Origin: Gallionella sp. | GTDB lineage: Bacteria; Pseudomonadota; Gammaproteobacteria; Burkholderiales; Gallionellaceae | Assembly (NCBI GenBank): GCA_028687335.1 | Contig: JAQUAI010000004.1 | Coordinates: 1-64,000, forward strand | Length of the DNA: 64,000 bases | Reading direction: 5' to 3' | Shown: positions 57,591 to 64,000 of the stretch, piece after piece | Position numbering within the stretch: position 1 is the first letter of the stretch | Layout of the letters: every line of letters starts with the position of its first letter | Program-made: the position numbers and the translations under genes | The notes under the pieces: generated by a model | Database searches by the model: none | What the model was told of the DNA's origin: nothing | The model's input: the letters and a program-made list of their open reading frames with translations, nothing else

Positions 57591-60164
57591 ATGAAACGCA
57601 TGTTATTCAATGCGACGCAGCCGGAAGAACTCCGCGTCGCCATTGTCGACGGTCAGAAACTGATCGATCTCGACATTGAAACCGCCGGTAAAGAGCAACG
57701 CAAAAGCAACATCTACAAAGCCGTCATCACCCGCATTGAGCCCAGCCTCGAAGCCTGTTTTGTCGAATACGGCGGCACCCGCCACGGCTTCCTGCCCTTC
57801 AAAGAAGTCGCCCCCCAATATTACCAACCTGGTTGCGGCAGTCGTCCGAGCGTTAAAGAAGCCCTGCGCGAAGGCCAAGAATTACTGGTTCAAGTTGAAA
57901 AAGACGAGCGCGGCAACAAAGGCGCGGCACTGACCACTTACATCAGTCTGGCCGGTCGCTATATCGTGCTGATGCCAAACAATCCGAACGGCGGCGGCGT
58001 ATCGCGCCGCATCGAGGGTGAAGACCGCAACGAACTGCGCGAAGTCCTTTCTCACGTGGAAGTCCCGTCCGGTATGAGCATCATCGCCCGTACCGCCGGT
58101 ATCGGCCGCAATGAAGAAGAGTTGCAGTGGGACTTGAATTACCTCAAGCAACTGTGGGATGCCATCGAAGGCGCTGCTCAGTCGGAAAAAGCCCCTTCTC
58201 TGATTTATCTGGAAAGCAGTTTGGTCGTGCGCGCTATCCGCGACTACTTCAACCCGGAAATCGGCGAAATCCTAATCGACACCGAAGATATTTACGAACA
58301 AGCACTGGCATTCATGAGCACCGTGATGCCGGACAACGTCAGCCGCATCAAGCGTTATGTGGATGATGTGCCGCTGTTCTCGCGCTTCCAGATCGAACAC
58401 CAGATCGAATCCGCACACGCCCGCCAAGTGAATCTACCTTCCGGCGGCGCGATTGTGATCGACCACACCGAAGCCCTGACCGCGATCGACATCAACTCGG
58501 CACGCGCCACCAAAGGCTCGGATATTGAGACGACCGCGTTCAACACCAACCTGGAAGCAGCAGAAGAAATCGCGCGCCAGTTGCGCCTGCGCGACTTGGG
58601 CGGCTTGATCGTGATCGACTTCATCGACATGGAAAACAGCAAGAATCAGCGTGATGTGGAAAACCGTCTACGCGACTCTTTGCGTTACGACCGTGCCCGC
58701 GTGCAGACCGCGAAAATCTCACGCTTCGGCTTGTTGGAACTCTCGCGCCAGCGCTTGCAACCGAGCTTGGGCGAAAGTAACTACATGGCATGCCCGCGTT
58801 GCAGCGGTATTGGTCACATCCGAGGCACCGAATCTTCCGCATTGCACATCCTGCGCATCATCCAGGAAGAGGCAATGAAGGACAGCAGCGTAGCCATCCA
58901 CGTACAAGTTCCGGTCGATGTTGCCACTTTCCTGCTCAATGAGAAGCGCGCGGATATTCACCGCATCGAATCTCGCCTGCATGTCAGCATCACACTGATT
59001 CCTAATCCCCATTTGGAAACGCCGAACTACAACATCAACCGTCTGCGTATGGATGACCTCACTGCTGATGTGATGCAAGCCAGTTATAAGATGGTAGAAA
59101 AACCAGCTGAAGAAAAAACTCAGTCCGCCACGCAGGATCAGCAAAAAGCCACTCGTGCAACCGCTGTTGTTCAAGGCATCACTCCGGCTCAACCTGCACC
59201 GATCAAAGCTGAAGAAGTTAAATCCAGTCCTTCATTGCTGAGCAAGATCATAGGATGGTTCAAGTCGTCAGGTGCGGAAGAGCCTCAAGCACCGGCCAAG
59301 TCCCCTGCTTCCCGCTCACGTAACCAACCGCGTCGTGAACGTGGCGAACGCGGTGATCGCAATGAGCGTGGCGAACGTGGTGAAGGCGGCAAACGCCGCG
59401 AACGCGGTGAACGTAGCGAACGCGGTGAACGTAGCGAACGCGGTGAACGTAGCGAGCGTGGTGAACGTAGCGAGCGTGGTGAAGGCCGTCGTGAGCGCGG
59501 CGAGAAACCAGCACCAGCCGAGGCCAAGACACAAGAGCCACGTCAACCGCAAGGTGAGCGCGAGCCGCGTCCGCCCAAGCAGCCGCGTCAACCGCGCGTA
59601 GCCCAAACGCAGCAAGTCGAAGAAAAACCGGCTTTGGAAAACCAAGTCATTGCTACCGGCGAACAAGGTGAAGAAGGCGGTACCGCAGCTCGCGAGGGCG
59701 CACGTCGCCGTGGTCGTCGCGGTGGTCGTCGTGAACGTGAACGTCGTGACAACGTGGCGCAAACACCGGAAAACAGCACTGACAATACCGAAACACAGGT
59801 AAGGGAAGCTGTCACCGAGGCCGCACCAGCCGAGTTAAAACCAACAGAATACGTGGCTTATCCAGCTGGTTACGTGGCACCGCTCAAGCCGACTGAATAT
59901 ATTGCCTACCCAGTCGGTTACGGCACTGCCACCAAAGCGGCTAGCGTTGCTCCCGTTGTTATTGCCTCGGTAGTCTCGCCGGTAATCCAATCAAACGGCG
60001 AAAGCTTGATTCAGATTGAAACCGATCCGAGCAAGTTCAGTCTGGTTGCCCATGTACCAAGCAGCGAGCCACAAGCGCCAACACGCCGTCGTCAGCGTCA
60101 GCGCGAGGTGTATGTCGAAAACGAGCCTTTGGTTCAAATCGAAACACAACGTACCCAAGCCTGA
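57591..60164 (+). CDS. rne: Ribonuclease E
   Basis: 857 residues. S1 domain from about residue 37; catalytic Asp residues in ALTAIDINSARATKG and VIDFIDMENSKN; zinc-link cysteines in MACPRCSGIGHIRG. The C-terminal half from about 510 is disordered and basic, with a run of RGERSE repeats (residues about 600-635) and later AR-rich RRGRRGGRRERERR and two TEYxAYPxGY repeats (LKPTEYVAYP, LKPTEYIAYP). GGGGG lies 10 bases before the ATG. Core endoribonuclease of the degradosome; pnp is at 1576. Confidence 0.97.
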   Translation: MKRMLFNATQPEELRVAIVDGQKLIDLDIETAGKEQRKSNIYKAVITRIEPSLEACFVEYGGTRHGFLPFKEVAPQYYQPGCGSRPSVKEALREGQELLVQVEKDERGNKGAALTTYISLAGRYIVLMPNNPNGGGVSRRIEGEDRNELREVLSHVEVPSGMSIIARTAGIGRNEEELQWDLNYLKQLWDAIEGAAQSEKAPSLIYLESSLVVRAIRDYFNPEIGEILIDTEDIYEQALAFMSTVMPDNVSRIKRYVDDVPLFSRFQIEHQIESAHARQVNLPSGGAIVIDHTEALTAIDINSARATKGSDIETTAFNTNLEAAEEIARQLRLRDLGGLIVIDFIDMENSKNQRDVENRLRDSLRYDRARVQTAKISRFGLLELSRQRLQPSLGESNYMACPRCSGIGHIRGTESSALHILRIIQEEAMKDSSVAIHVQVPVDVATFLLNEKRADIHRIESRLHVSITLIPNPHLETPNYNINRLRMDDLTADVMQASYKMVEKPAEEKTQSATQDQQKATRATAVVQGITPAQPAPIKAEEVKSSPSLLSKIIGWFKSSGAEEPQAPAKSPASRSRNQPRRERGERGDRNERGERGEGGKRRERGERSERGERSERGERSERGERSERGEGRRERGEKPAPAEAKTQEPRQPQGEREPRPPKQPRQPRVAQTQQVEEKPALENQVIATGEQGEEGGTAAREGARRRGRRGGRRERERRDNVAQTPENSTDNTETQVREAVTEAAPAELKPTEYVAYPAGYVAPLKPTEYIAYPVGYGTATKAASVAPVVIASVVSPVIQSNGESLIQIETDPSKFSLVAHVPSSEPQAPTRRRQRQREVYVENEPLVQIETQRTQA
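59399..59484 (+). repeat. 18-bp tandem repeat in the RNase E tail
   Basis: Unit CGAACGCGGTGAACGTAG in about 4.7 copies: three exact, the last two with CGAGCGTGG. Encodes Arg-Gly-Glu-Arg-Ser-Glu units. Length variation would stay in frame. Confidence 0.9.
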
Positions 60165-60180
60165 TAGCTAATTCGCAGAA

Positions 60181-60216
60181 CGATCCCCGCACAAATATCA
60201 TGCGGGGATCGTTTTT
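60181..60216 (+). terminator. Terminator of rne
   Basis: CGATCCCCGCA/TGCGGGGATCG stem (60181-60211) with a short loop, followed by TTTTTGCTTTAT, 17 bases after the rne stop. Confidence 0.92.
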
Positions 60217-60259
60217 GCTTTATCGCATCTTGTATCCCAACCTAGCACGTCATTAAATC

Positions 60260-60997
60260 ATGACCAAATCAGCCACCCCACCAACACTCCAGCAGCAACA
60301 AGAAGAACTGGACGAACTTGGTGAATTTTTGCTTTCGGATGCCACTTCCAACGAGACCATGATGCTCGACACCTTGGATGGTTATCTGACGGCCATTTTG
60401 CTTGGCCCCAGCTTAATCAAAACCAGTGAATGGCTACCCGGTGTATGGGGGGCAACTGCCAAGGATGAGCCGGTATTTGAGACCATGGAACAAGCGCAAC
60501 GCATTCTGAGCTTAATCATGCGCCAGATGAATCATATCGCCGCCAATCTTCAGGATGCGCCCGACCAGTTTGAGCCGATATTCGACGATGTCGTGTACGA
60601 AGGTGACCCGCAGGAATATTTAGATGGCGAGATGTGGGCATATGGCTTTATGCGTGGTATCCAGTTACGCCGTTCCGAGTGGCAGGTATTTTTTGATACC
60701 CCCGCTGCTGTCGAGGCTCTGCGACCGATTTATCTGCTCGGTGCGGAAGAGGTGTCAGATGAAGATGAAGCGTTAGTTGCAACACCCGCCCAGCGCGCAG
60801 AACTTGCTGGGCAAATTCCAGCCAGTGTGGCTTGGATATATCGCTACTGGCTGCCACACCGTAAAGCGGTTTTTGAACAAGCAATGCCCGCCACTTTTCA
60901 GCGCGAACAACCCAAAACTGGACGCAACGATCCCTGCCCCTGCGGTAGTGGCCAGAAATTCAAAAAGTGCTGCGGCAACGCACCAACACTGCACTAA
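60260..60997 (+). CDS. YecA/UPF0149 family protein with SEC-C zinc motif
   Basis: 245 residues. UPF0149 domain with [20 protein letters not shown] and the acidic [19 protein letters not shown], then a C-terminal SEC-C metal-binding motif [19 protein letters not shown]. YecA-like proteins bind ribosomes or SecA in enterobacteria; the role here is inference. Followed after 36 bases by the dUTPase gene. Confidence 0.88.
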   Translation: MTKSATPPTLQQQQEELDELGEFLLSDATSNETMMLDTLDGYLTAILLGPSLIKTSEWLPGVWGATAKDEPVFETMEQAQRILSLIMRQMNHIAANLQDAPDQFEPIFDDVVYEGDPQEYLDGEMWAYGFMRGIQLRRSEWQVFFDTPAAVEALRPIYLLGAEEVSDEDEALVATPAQRAELAGQIPASVAWIYRYWLPHRKAVFEQAMPATFQREQPKTGRNDPCPCGSGQKFKKCCGNAPTLH

Positions 60998-61033
60998 CAC
61001 CCGTATTTCAATTTTTCATACACACAATCAACC

Positions 61034-61702
61034 ATGCTGACAGAAACACAACTGGCTTCCATGTTGGAGCTGCAAGATGCCATGAACGGCAAGGTCAACC
61101 CCGACTGGGTCGCGGCCAATAACAACTGGCATCGTGCCATTCAAGTGGAAGGTGTCGAAGCCATTGAACATCACGGCTGGAAGTGGTGGAAAAAACAGGA
61201 ATGCGACCTCGCTCAATTGCGCATGGAGTTGGTCGACATCTGGCACTTCATCCTCTCTGCCGCAATTCAGGAGAAACACGGCAATACATCACTGGCCAAA
61301 AAAGAAATGATGGCGGAACTCAATCTGCATCAGAAGTCGGTGCAATTCGACAATCAATACTACGTGTTAAGCCAATTACAGTTGCTGGACAAACTTGATT
61401 TGCTGGTCGGACTCGCCGCAGCAAAGCGAACCAATCTCGCGCTGTTTGACTCTCTGCTAACCGACTGTGGCATGAATTGGGTAACTCTTTTCAAGCAATA
61501 CGTCGGCAAGAATGTGCTCAATGTATTCCGGCAAGATCATGGCTACAAAGCTGGGACTTATATCAAGATATGGAGTGACCGCGAAGACAACGAACATTTG
61601 GTTGAGGTATTGGAAACCGTTGACCTGAATTCAGAGACCGTTCGCACTGAGCTCTATCAAGCACTCAGCACCCGCTATCAATCTGTACTGCAAGCGCAAT
61701 AA
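61034..61702 (+). CDS. Dimeric all-alpha dUTP diphosphatase (dUTPase_2)
   Basis: 222 residues. All-helical NTP-pyrophosphatase with metal-binding Glu/Asp in EGVEAIEHHGWKWWKK and RMELVDIWHFILSA, and LVGLAAAKRTNLALFD. Dimeric dUTPases hydrolyse dUTP and dUDP and keep uracil out of DNA, complementing the uracil glycosylase at 16027. The standard trimeric dut is not in this window. Confidence 0.85.
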   Translation: MLTETQLASMLELQDAMNGKVNPDWVAANNNWHRAIQVEGVEAIEHHGWKWWKKQECDLAQLRMELVDIWHFILSAAIQEKHGNTSLAKKEMMAELNLHQKSVQFDNQYYVLSQLQLLDKLDLLVGLAAAKRTNLALFDSLLTDCGMNWVTLFKQYVGKNVLNVFRQDHGYKAGTYIKIWSDREDNEHLVEVLETVDLNSETVRTELYQALSTRYQSVLQAQ

Positions 61703-61714
61703 CTTGCAACAAAG

Positions 61715-61742
61715 AAAAGGCCGGGTCACCCCGGCCTTTTTT
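61715..61742. terminator. Bidirectional terminator between dUTPase and cytochrome b561
   Basis: AAAAGGCCGGG TCA CCCGGCCTTTTTT: GGCCGGG/CCCGGCC stem with A/T runs on both sides between convergent genes. Confidence 0.9.
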
Positions 61743-61752
61743 CTATCCCGCT

Positions 61753-62274
61753 TTAATCTTTCTTGCGCAACGACATGCGATCCATGATGTTGTCCTTCAG
61801 CATGAACTGATGTTTGAGCGCCCCCAGCACATGCACCACCACCAGCGCAATTAACACGTTCACTAACACTTCGTGCACTTCATGCGCGACCACACCGGTG
61901 AACTTTTTCGGCAACATGGTTGCATCGCCCGCCAAAATAGCCGCAGCAACATCACTGCCCAATGTTTGCATCATGCCGCTTACTGCCAACAGAATCAGCA
62001 CAACATAGATCAGGTGCTGCAAGCCCTTGGCAACCTTGTCCATCGGCGTATCACCCAAAGGTGCGGGCACGCCGTCAGCACGACGAAAAGCCAGACGCGC
62101 AAAGGTCAGCAGCAACACTGCGGCTCCCGCCAGAATATGAAAAACATAGCCCGAAATCGTCGCCATATCGTCATGACGCGCATCATGTGCCACTTCGCCC
62201 AGAAACCAAGCTGCCACCAACAACACCAGCGTGAGCCAGTGCACTATCACCATACGATTACTGTATTTTTGCAT
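61753..62274 (-). CDS. Cytochrome b561
   Basis: 173 residues with four transmembrane helices. Candidate heme histidines: VHWLTLVLL, FHILAGAAVLLL, QHLIYVVLILL and VVVHVLGALKH. The loop HEVHEVLVN before helix 4 is typical. Such proteins carry electrons across the inner membrane, including quinol oxidation with superoxide. It ends the minus-strand run; between it and ispG (62275-62367) nothing is seen. Confidence 0.9.
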   Translation of the reverse strand: MQKYSNRMVIVHWLTLVLLVAAWFLGEVAHDARHDDMATISGYVFHILAGAAVLLLTFARLAFRRADGVPAPLGDTPMDKVAKGLQHLIYVVLILLAVSGMMQTLGSDVAAAILAGDATMLPKKFTGVVAHEVHEVLVNVLIALVVVHVLGALKHQFMLKDNIMDRMSLRKKD

Positions 62275-62367
62275 GCGTCATCTCTCCAAAATATTACGGA
62301 ATTATTGTTTTCTCCCTAGCTGCGCATTTTATCCGAAACAAGGACAAACACAGCTAGGCGATTGGTC

Positions 62368-63600
62368 TTAAGCAGAGTGGCGCGGATATTTTTGGGCAAC
62401 GTAATCATCGACGATCTGGCGGAACTCTTGTGCAATGTGATCGCCACGCAAAGTTGCCACTTTCTCACCGTCAATATAAACCGGTGCTGCCGGACTTTCA
62501 CCGTTACCCGGCAAACTGATACCAATGTTGGCTAGCTTGCTTTCACCGGGCCCGTTTACCACACAGCCCATCACCGCGACGGTCATATTTTCCACACCGT
62601 CGTATGCAGCGCGCCATACCGGCATTTGTTCGCGTAAATGCGCCTGAATAGACTGCGCCAACTCTTGAAAGAAGGTGCTGGTAGTACGACCGCAACCGGG
62701 GCACGCAATCACCATAGGCGCAAATGCACGCAACCCCATGGTCTGCAATATTTCTTGCCCAACGATGACTTCCTGCGTACGCGAACCACCCGGCTCTGGT
62801 GTCAGCGAGATGCGGATGGTATCGCCGATACCTTCTTGCAGCAGCACGGACAAGGCGGCAGTCGAAGCGACAATCCCCTTTGAGCCCATACCCGCTTCGG
62901 TCAAACCCAGATGCAGGGCGTAATCGCATTGGGCTGCCAAAGTGCGATACACCGCAATCAGGTCTTGCACCTCACTCACCTTGCAAGACAAAACAATGCG
63001 CTCTCTCGGCATACCCAATTCTTCGGCGCGCTGCGCGCTTTCCAGCGCGGAAGCAATCAAGGCAGCCCGCGTGATCTCGGCAACGTCTTTAGGTTCGGCG
63101 GTACGCGAATTCTCGTCCATCATGCGCACAACCACGTTCTGATCCAGACTCCCCCAATTGACCCCGATACGCACCGGTTTTTCGTGGCGAATAGCGGTTT
63201 CTATCATCATCGTGAACGGGTCATCTTCCTTGCGCGAACGTCCGACATTACCGGGATTGATACGATATTTGGCTAATGCGGCGGCGCAATCGGGAAACTC
63301 ATTCAGCAGACGATGCCCGTTGTAATGAAAGTCGCCGATCAACGGCACATCACAACCCAGCGCATCCAAACGACGGCGTATTTTGCTGACGGCTGCGGCG
63401 GCCTCCGCCGTATTAACCGTAATGCGCACCATCTCCGAGCCAGCCTGCGCCAACTCATACACTTGCTGTGTGGTCGCTGTAACATCGGCGGTATCGGTAT
63501 TGGTCATGGACTGCACAACCACCGGCGCGCCACCCCCAATCATCACTTTGCCAACCACCACTCGGCGCGAAGCGCGGCGTTTAACCATATGAGCACTCAT
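62368..63600 (-). CDS. ispG: 4-hydroxy-3-methylbut-2-enyl diphosphate synthase IspG
   Basis: 410 residues. TIM-barrel start [20 protein letters not shown] and the [4Fe-4S] cysteines in [12 protein letters not shown] and [16 protein letters not shown]. Penultimate step of the MEP isoprenoid pathway. 3 bases after the rodZ stop, the conserved rodZ-ispG order; hisS, which often follows, is replaced by cytochrome b561. Confidence 0.97.
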   Translation of the reverse strand: MSAHMVKRRASRRVVVGKVMIGGGAPVVVQSMTNTDTADVTATTQQVYELAQAGSEMVRITVNTAEAAAAVSKIRRRLDALGCDVPLIGDFHYNGHRLLNEFPDCAAALAKYRINPGNVGRSRKEDDPFTMMIETAIRHEKPVRIGVNWGSLDQNVVVRMMDENSRTAEPKDVAEITRAALIASALESAQRAEELGMPRERIVLSCKVSEVQDLIAVYRTLAAQCDYALHLGLTEAGMGSKGIVASTAALSVLLQEGIGDTIRISLTPEPGGSRTQEVIVGQEILQTMGLRAFAPMVIACPGCGRTTSTFFQELAQSIQAHLREQMPVWRAAYDGVENMTVAVMGCVVNGPGESKLANIGISLPGNGESPAAPVYIDGEKVATLRGDHIAQEFRQIVDDYVAQKYPRHSA

Positions 63601-63603
63601 CTG

Positions 63604-64000
63604 TCACTCCAGCGTCAAACGAGCGACATGTCCAAGTGTCGTGGTGTGCGCTTGCAGATCAACCTGCTTGCCTTTGTAATACAGTTTCACCGATGCGGCA
63701 TGGGCGATGACAAAAGAGAATGGTGCCTTGCCCGACAAAGCCAGTTCGCTACCGGGCGGGTTAACTTGTGAAGAGATAATCTTGCCATCGCGATCTTTAA
63801 CCTCAACCCAAGACTCTTCACTACCAAACACAAAACGCAGCGGCGCATTGCCCGACACCGATGCTGCAACAGGTTTGACGGAGGCAACGGCAGAGGCGGC
63901 CAGTATTGGCGCGGGGATAACCGCAGATACGGGCGTAACCACTGCGAATGCAGCAGACACAGCAGCTACCGATGAGGCTTCGATAATTTGCATATCGGCA
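63604..64000 (-). CDS. rodZ: RodZ C-terminal part (cut by window edge)
   Basis: The frame is open to the window end. Ala/Val/Pro-rich linker, then the C-terminal DUF4115 beta domain: LRFVFGSEESWVEVKDRDGK, GSELALSGKAPFSFVIAHAA and YKGKQVDLQAHT. RodZ anchors MreB and maintains rod shape. The helix-turn-helix and membrane helix lie outside the window. Confidence 0.85.
   Translation of the reverse strand, partial: ADMQIIEASSVAAVSAAFAVVTPVSAVIPAPILAASAVASVKPVAASVSGNAPLRFVFGSEESWVEVKDRDGKIISSQVNPPGSELALSGKAPFSFVIAHAASVKLYYKGKQVDLQAHTTTLGHVARLTLE

Noticed and set aside
59260-59762. Several frames opposite the RNase E repeat region
   Set aside because: Low-complexity artefacts of the Arg/Glu/Gly-coding repeats.

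Overview
The window looks like a chromosomal stretch of a betaproteobacterium, most likely a member of the Nitrosomonadales (Gallionellaceae-like). The evidence is the gene orders rimP-nusA-infB-rbfA-truB-rpsO-pnp and acpP-fabF-pabC-mltG-tmk-holB-tatD, the EarP/Arg32-type EF-P pair, a B12-dependent ribonucleotide reductase, and the run rne / rluC / HAD phosphatase / sppA. The genus is inference; no rRNA or species marker was seen.

Layout. 1-187: end of an IS256-type insertion sequence. 268-1140: mlaA, followed by a block of REP-like repeats. 1576-10046 (minus strand): the translation/RNA operon rimP to pnp. 10147-13052: a hybrid sensor kinase translationally coupled to a periplasmic binding protein. 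13175-13466: tRNA-Pro/Arg/His. 13658-21984: pgsA, uvrC, a family 5 uracil-DNA glycosylase, an EF-hand membrane protein, rlmJ, efp, earP. 22240-28082: class II nrdJ, hslO, typA. 28417-29011: slyX and a tRNA-Gly/Cys/Leu operon. 29028-34705: the fatty acid/cell wall/replication operon led by acpP. 34934-39168 (plus strand): bcp, phoH-like, msrB, yciB, yciI, bolA, a parvulin. 39242-45136: a DUF3025 gene, glk and glgP (glycogen use), then a LolD/YbbA ATPase divergent from tesA.

45366-52200 is the accessory part. It holds a BrnT/BrnA toxin-antitoxin pair, then a minus-strand tandem array in which a 353-residue secreted-lipase-like gene alternates with a lipoprotein gene, each start overlapping the preceding stop (ATGA). 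One lipase is intact (lipB), one has an early in-frame stop (lipA), one survives only as an N-terminal stub beside brnT, and one only as the last 17 codons in front of the first lipoprotein. Upstream lie a REP inverted pair, the C-terminal remnant of a type I secretion adaptor (HlyD) and a transposase fragment. I read this as a decaying effector/immunity array: near-identical 1.1-kb cores alternate with divergent ~0.85-kb cassettes. It is the best candidate here for a poorly described system.

52223-64000 returns to housekeeping genes: sppA, a HAD phosphatase, an inserted TRIC channel/rlmM/small-ORF block, rluC, rne with a repeat-rich tail, a YecA-like protein, a dimeric dUTPase, a cytochrome b561, ispG and the C-terminus of rodZ at the window edge. 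Several sigma70-type promoters in the window share a -10 box followed directly by a GC-rich discriminator (GCGCGC-like), mostly in front of translation genes.
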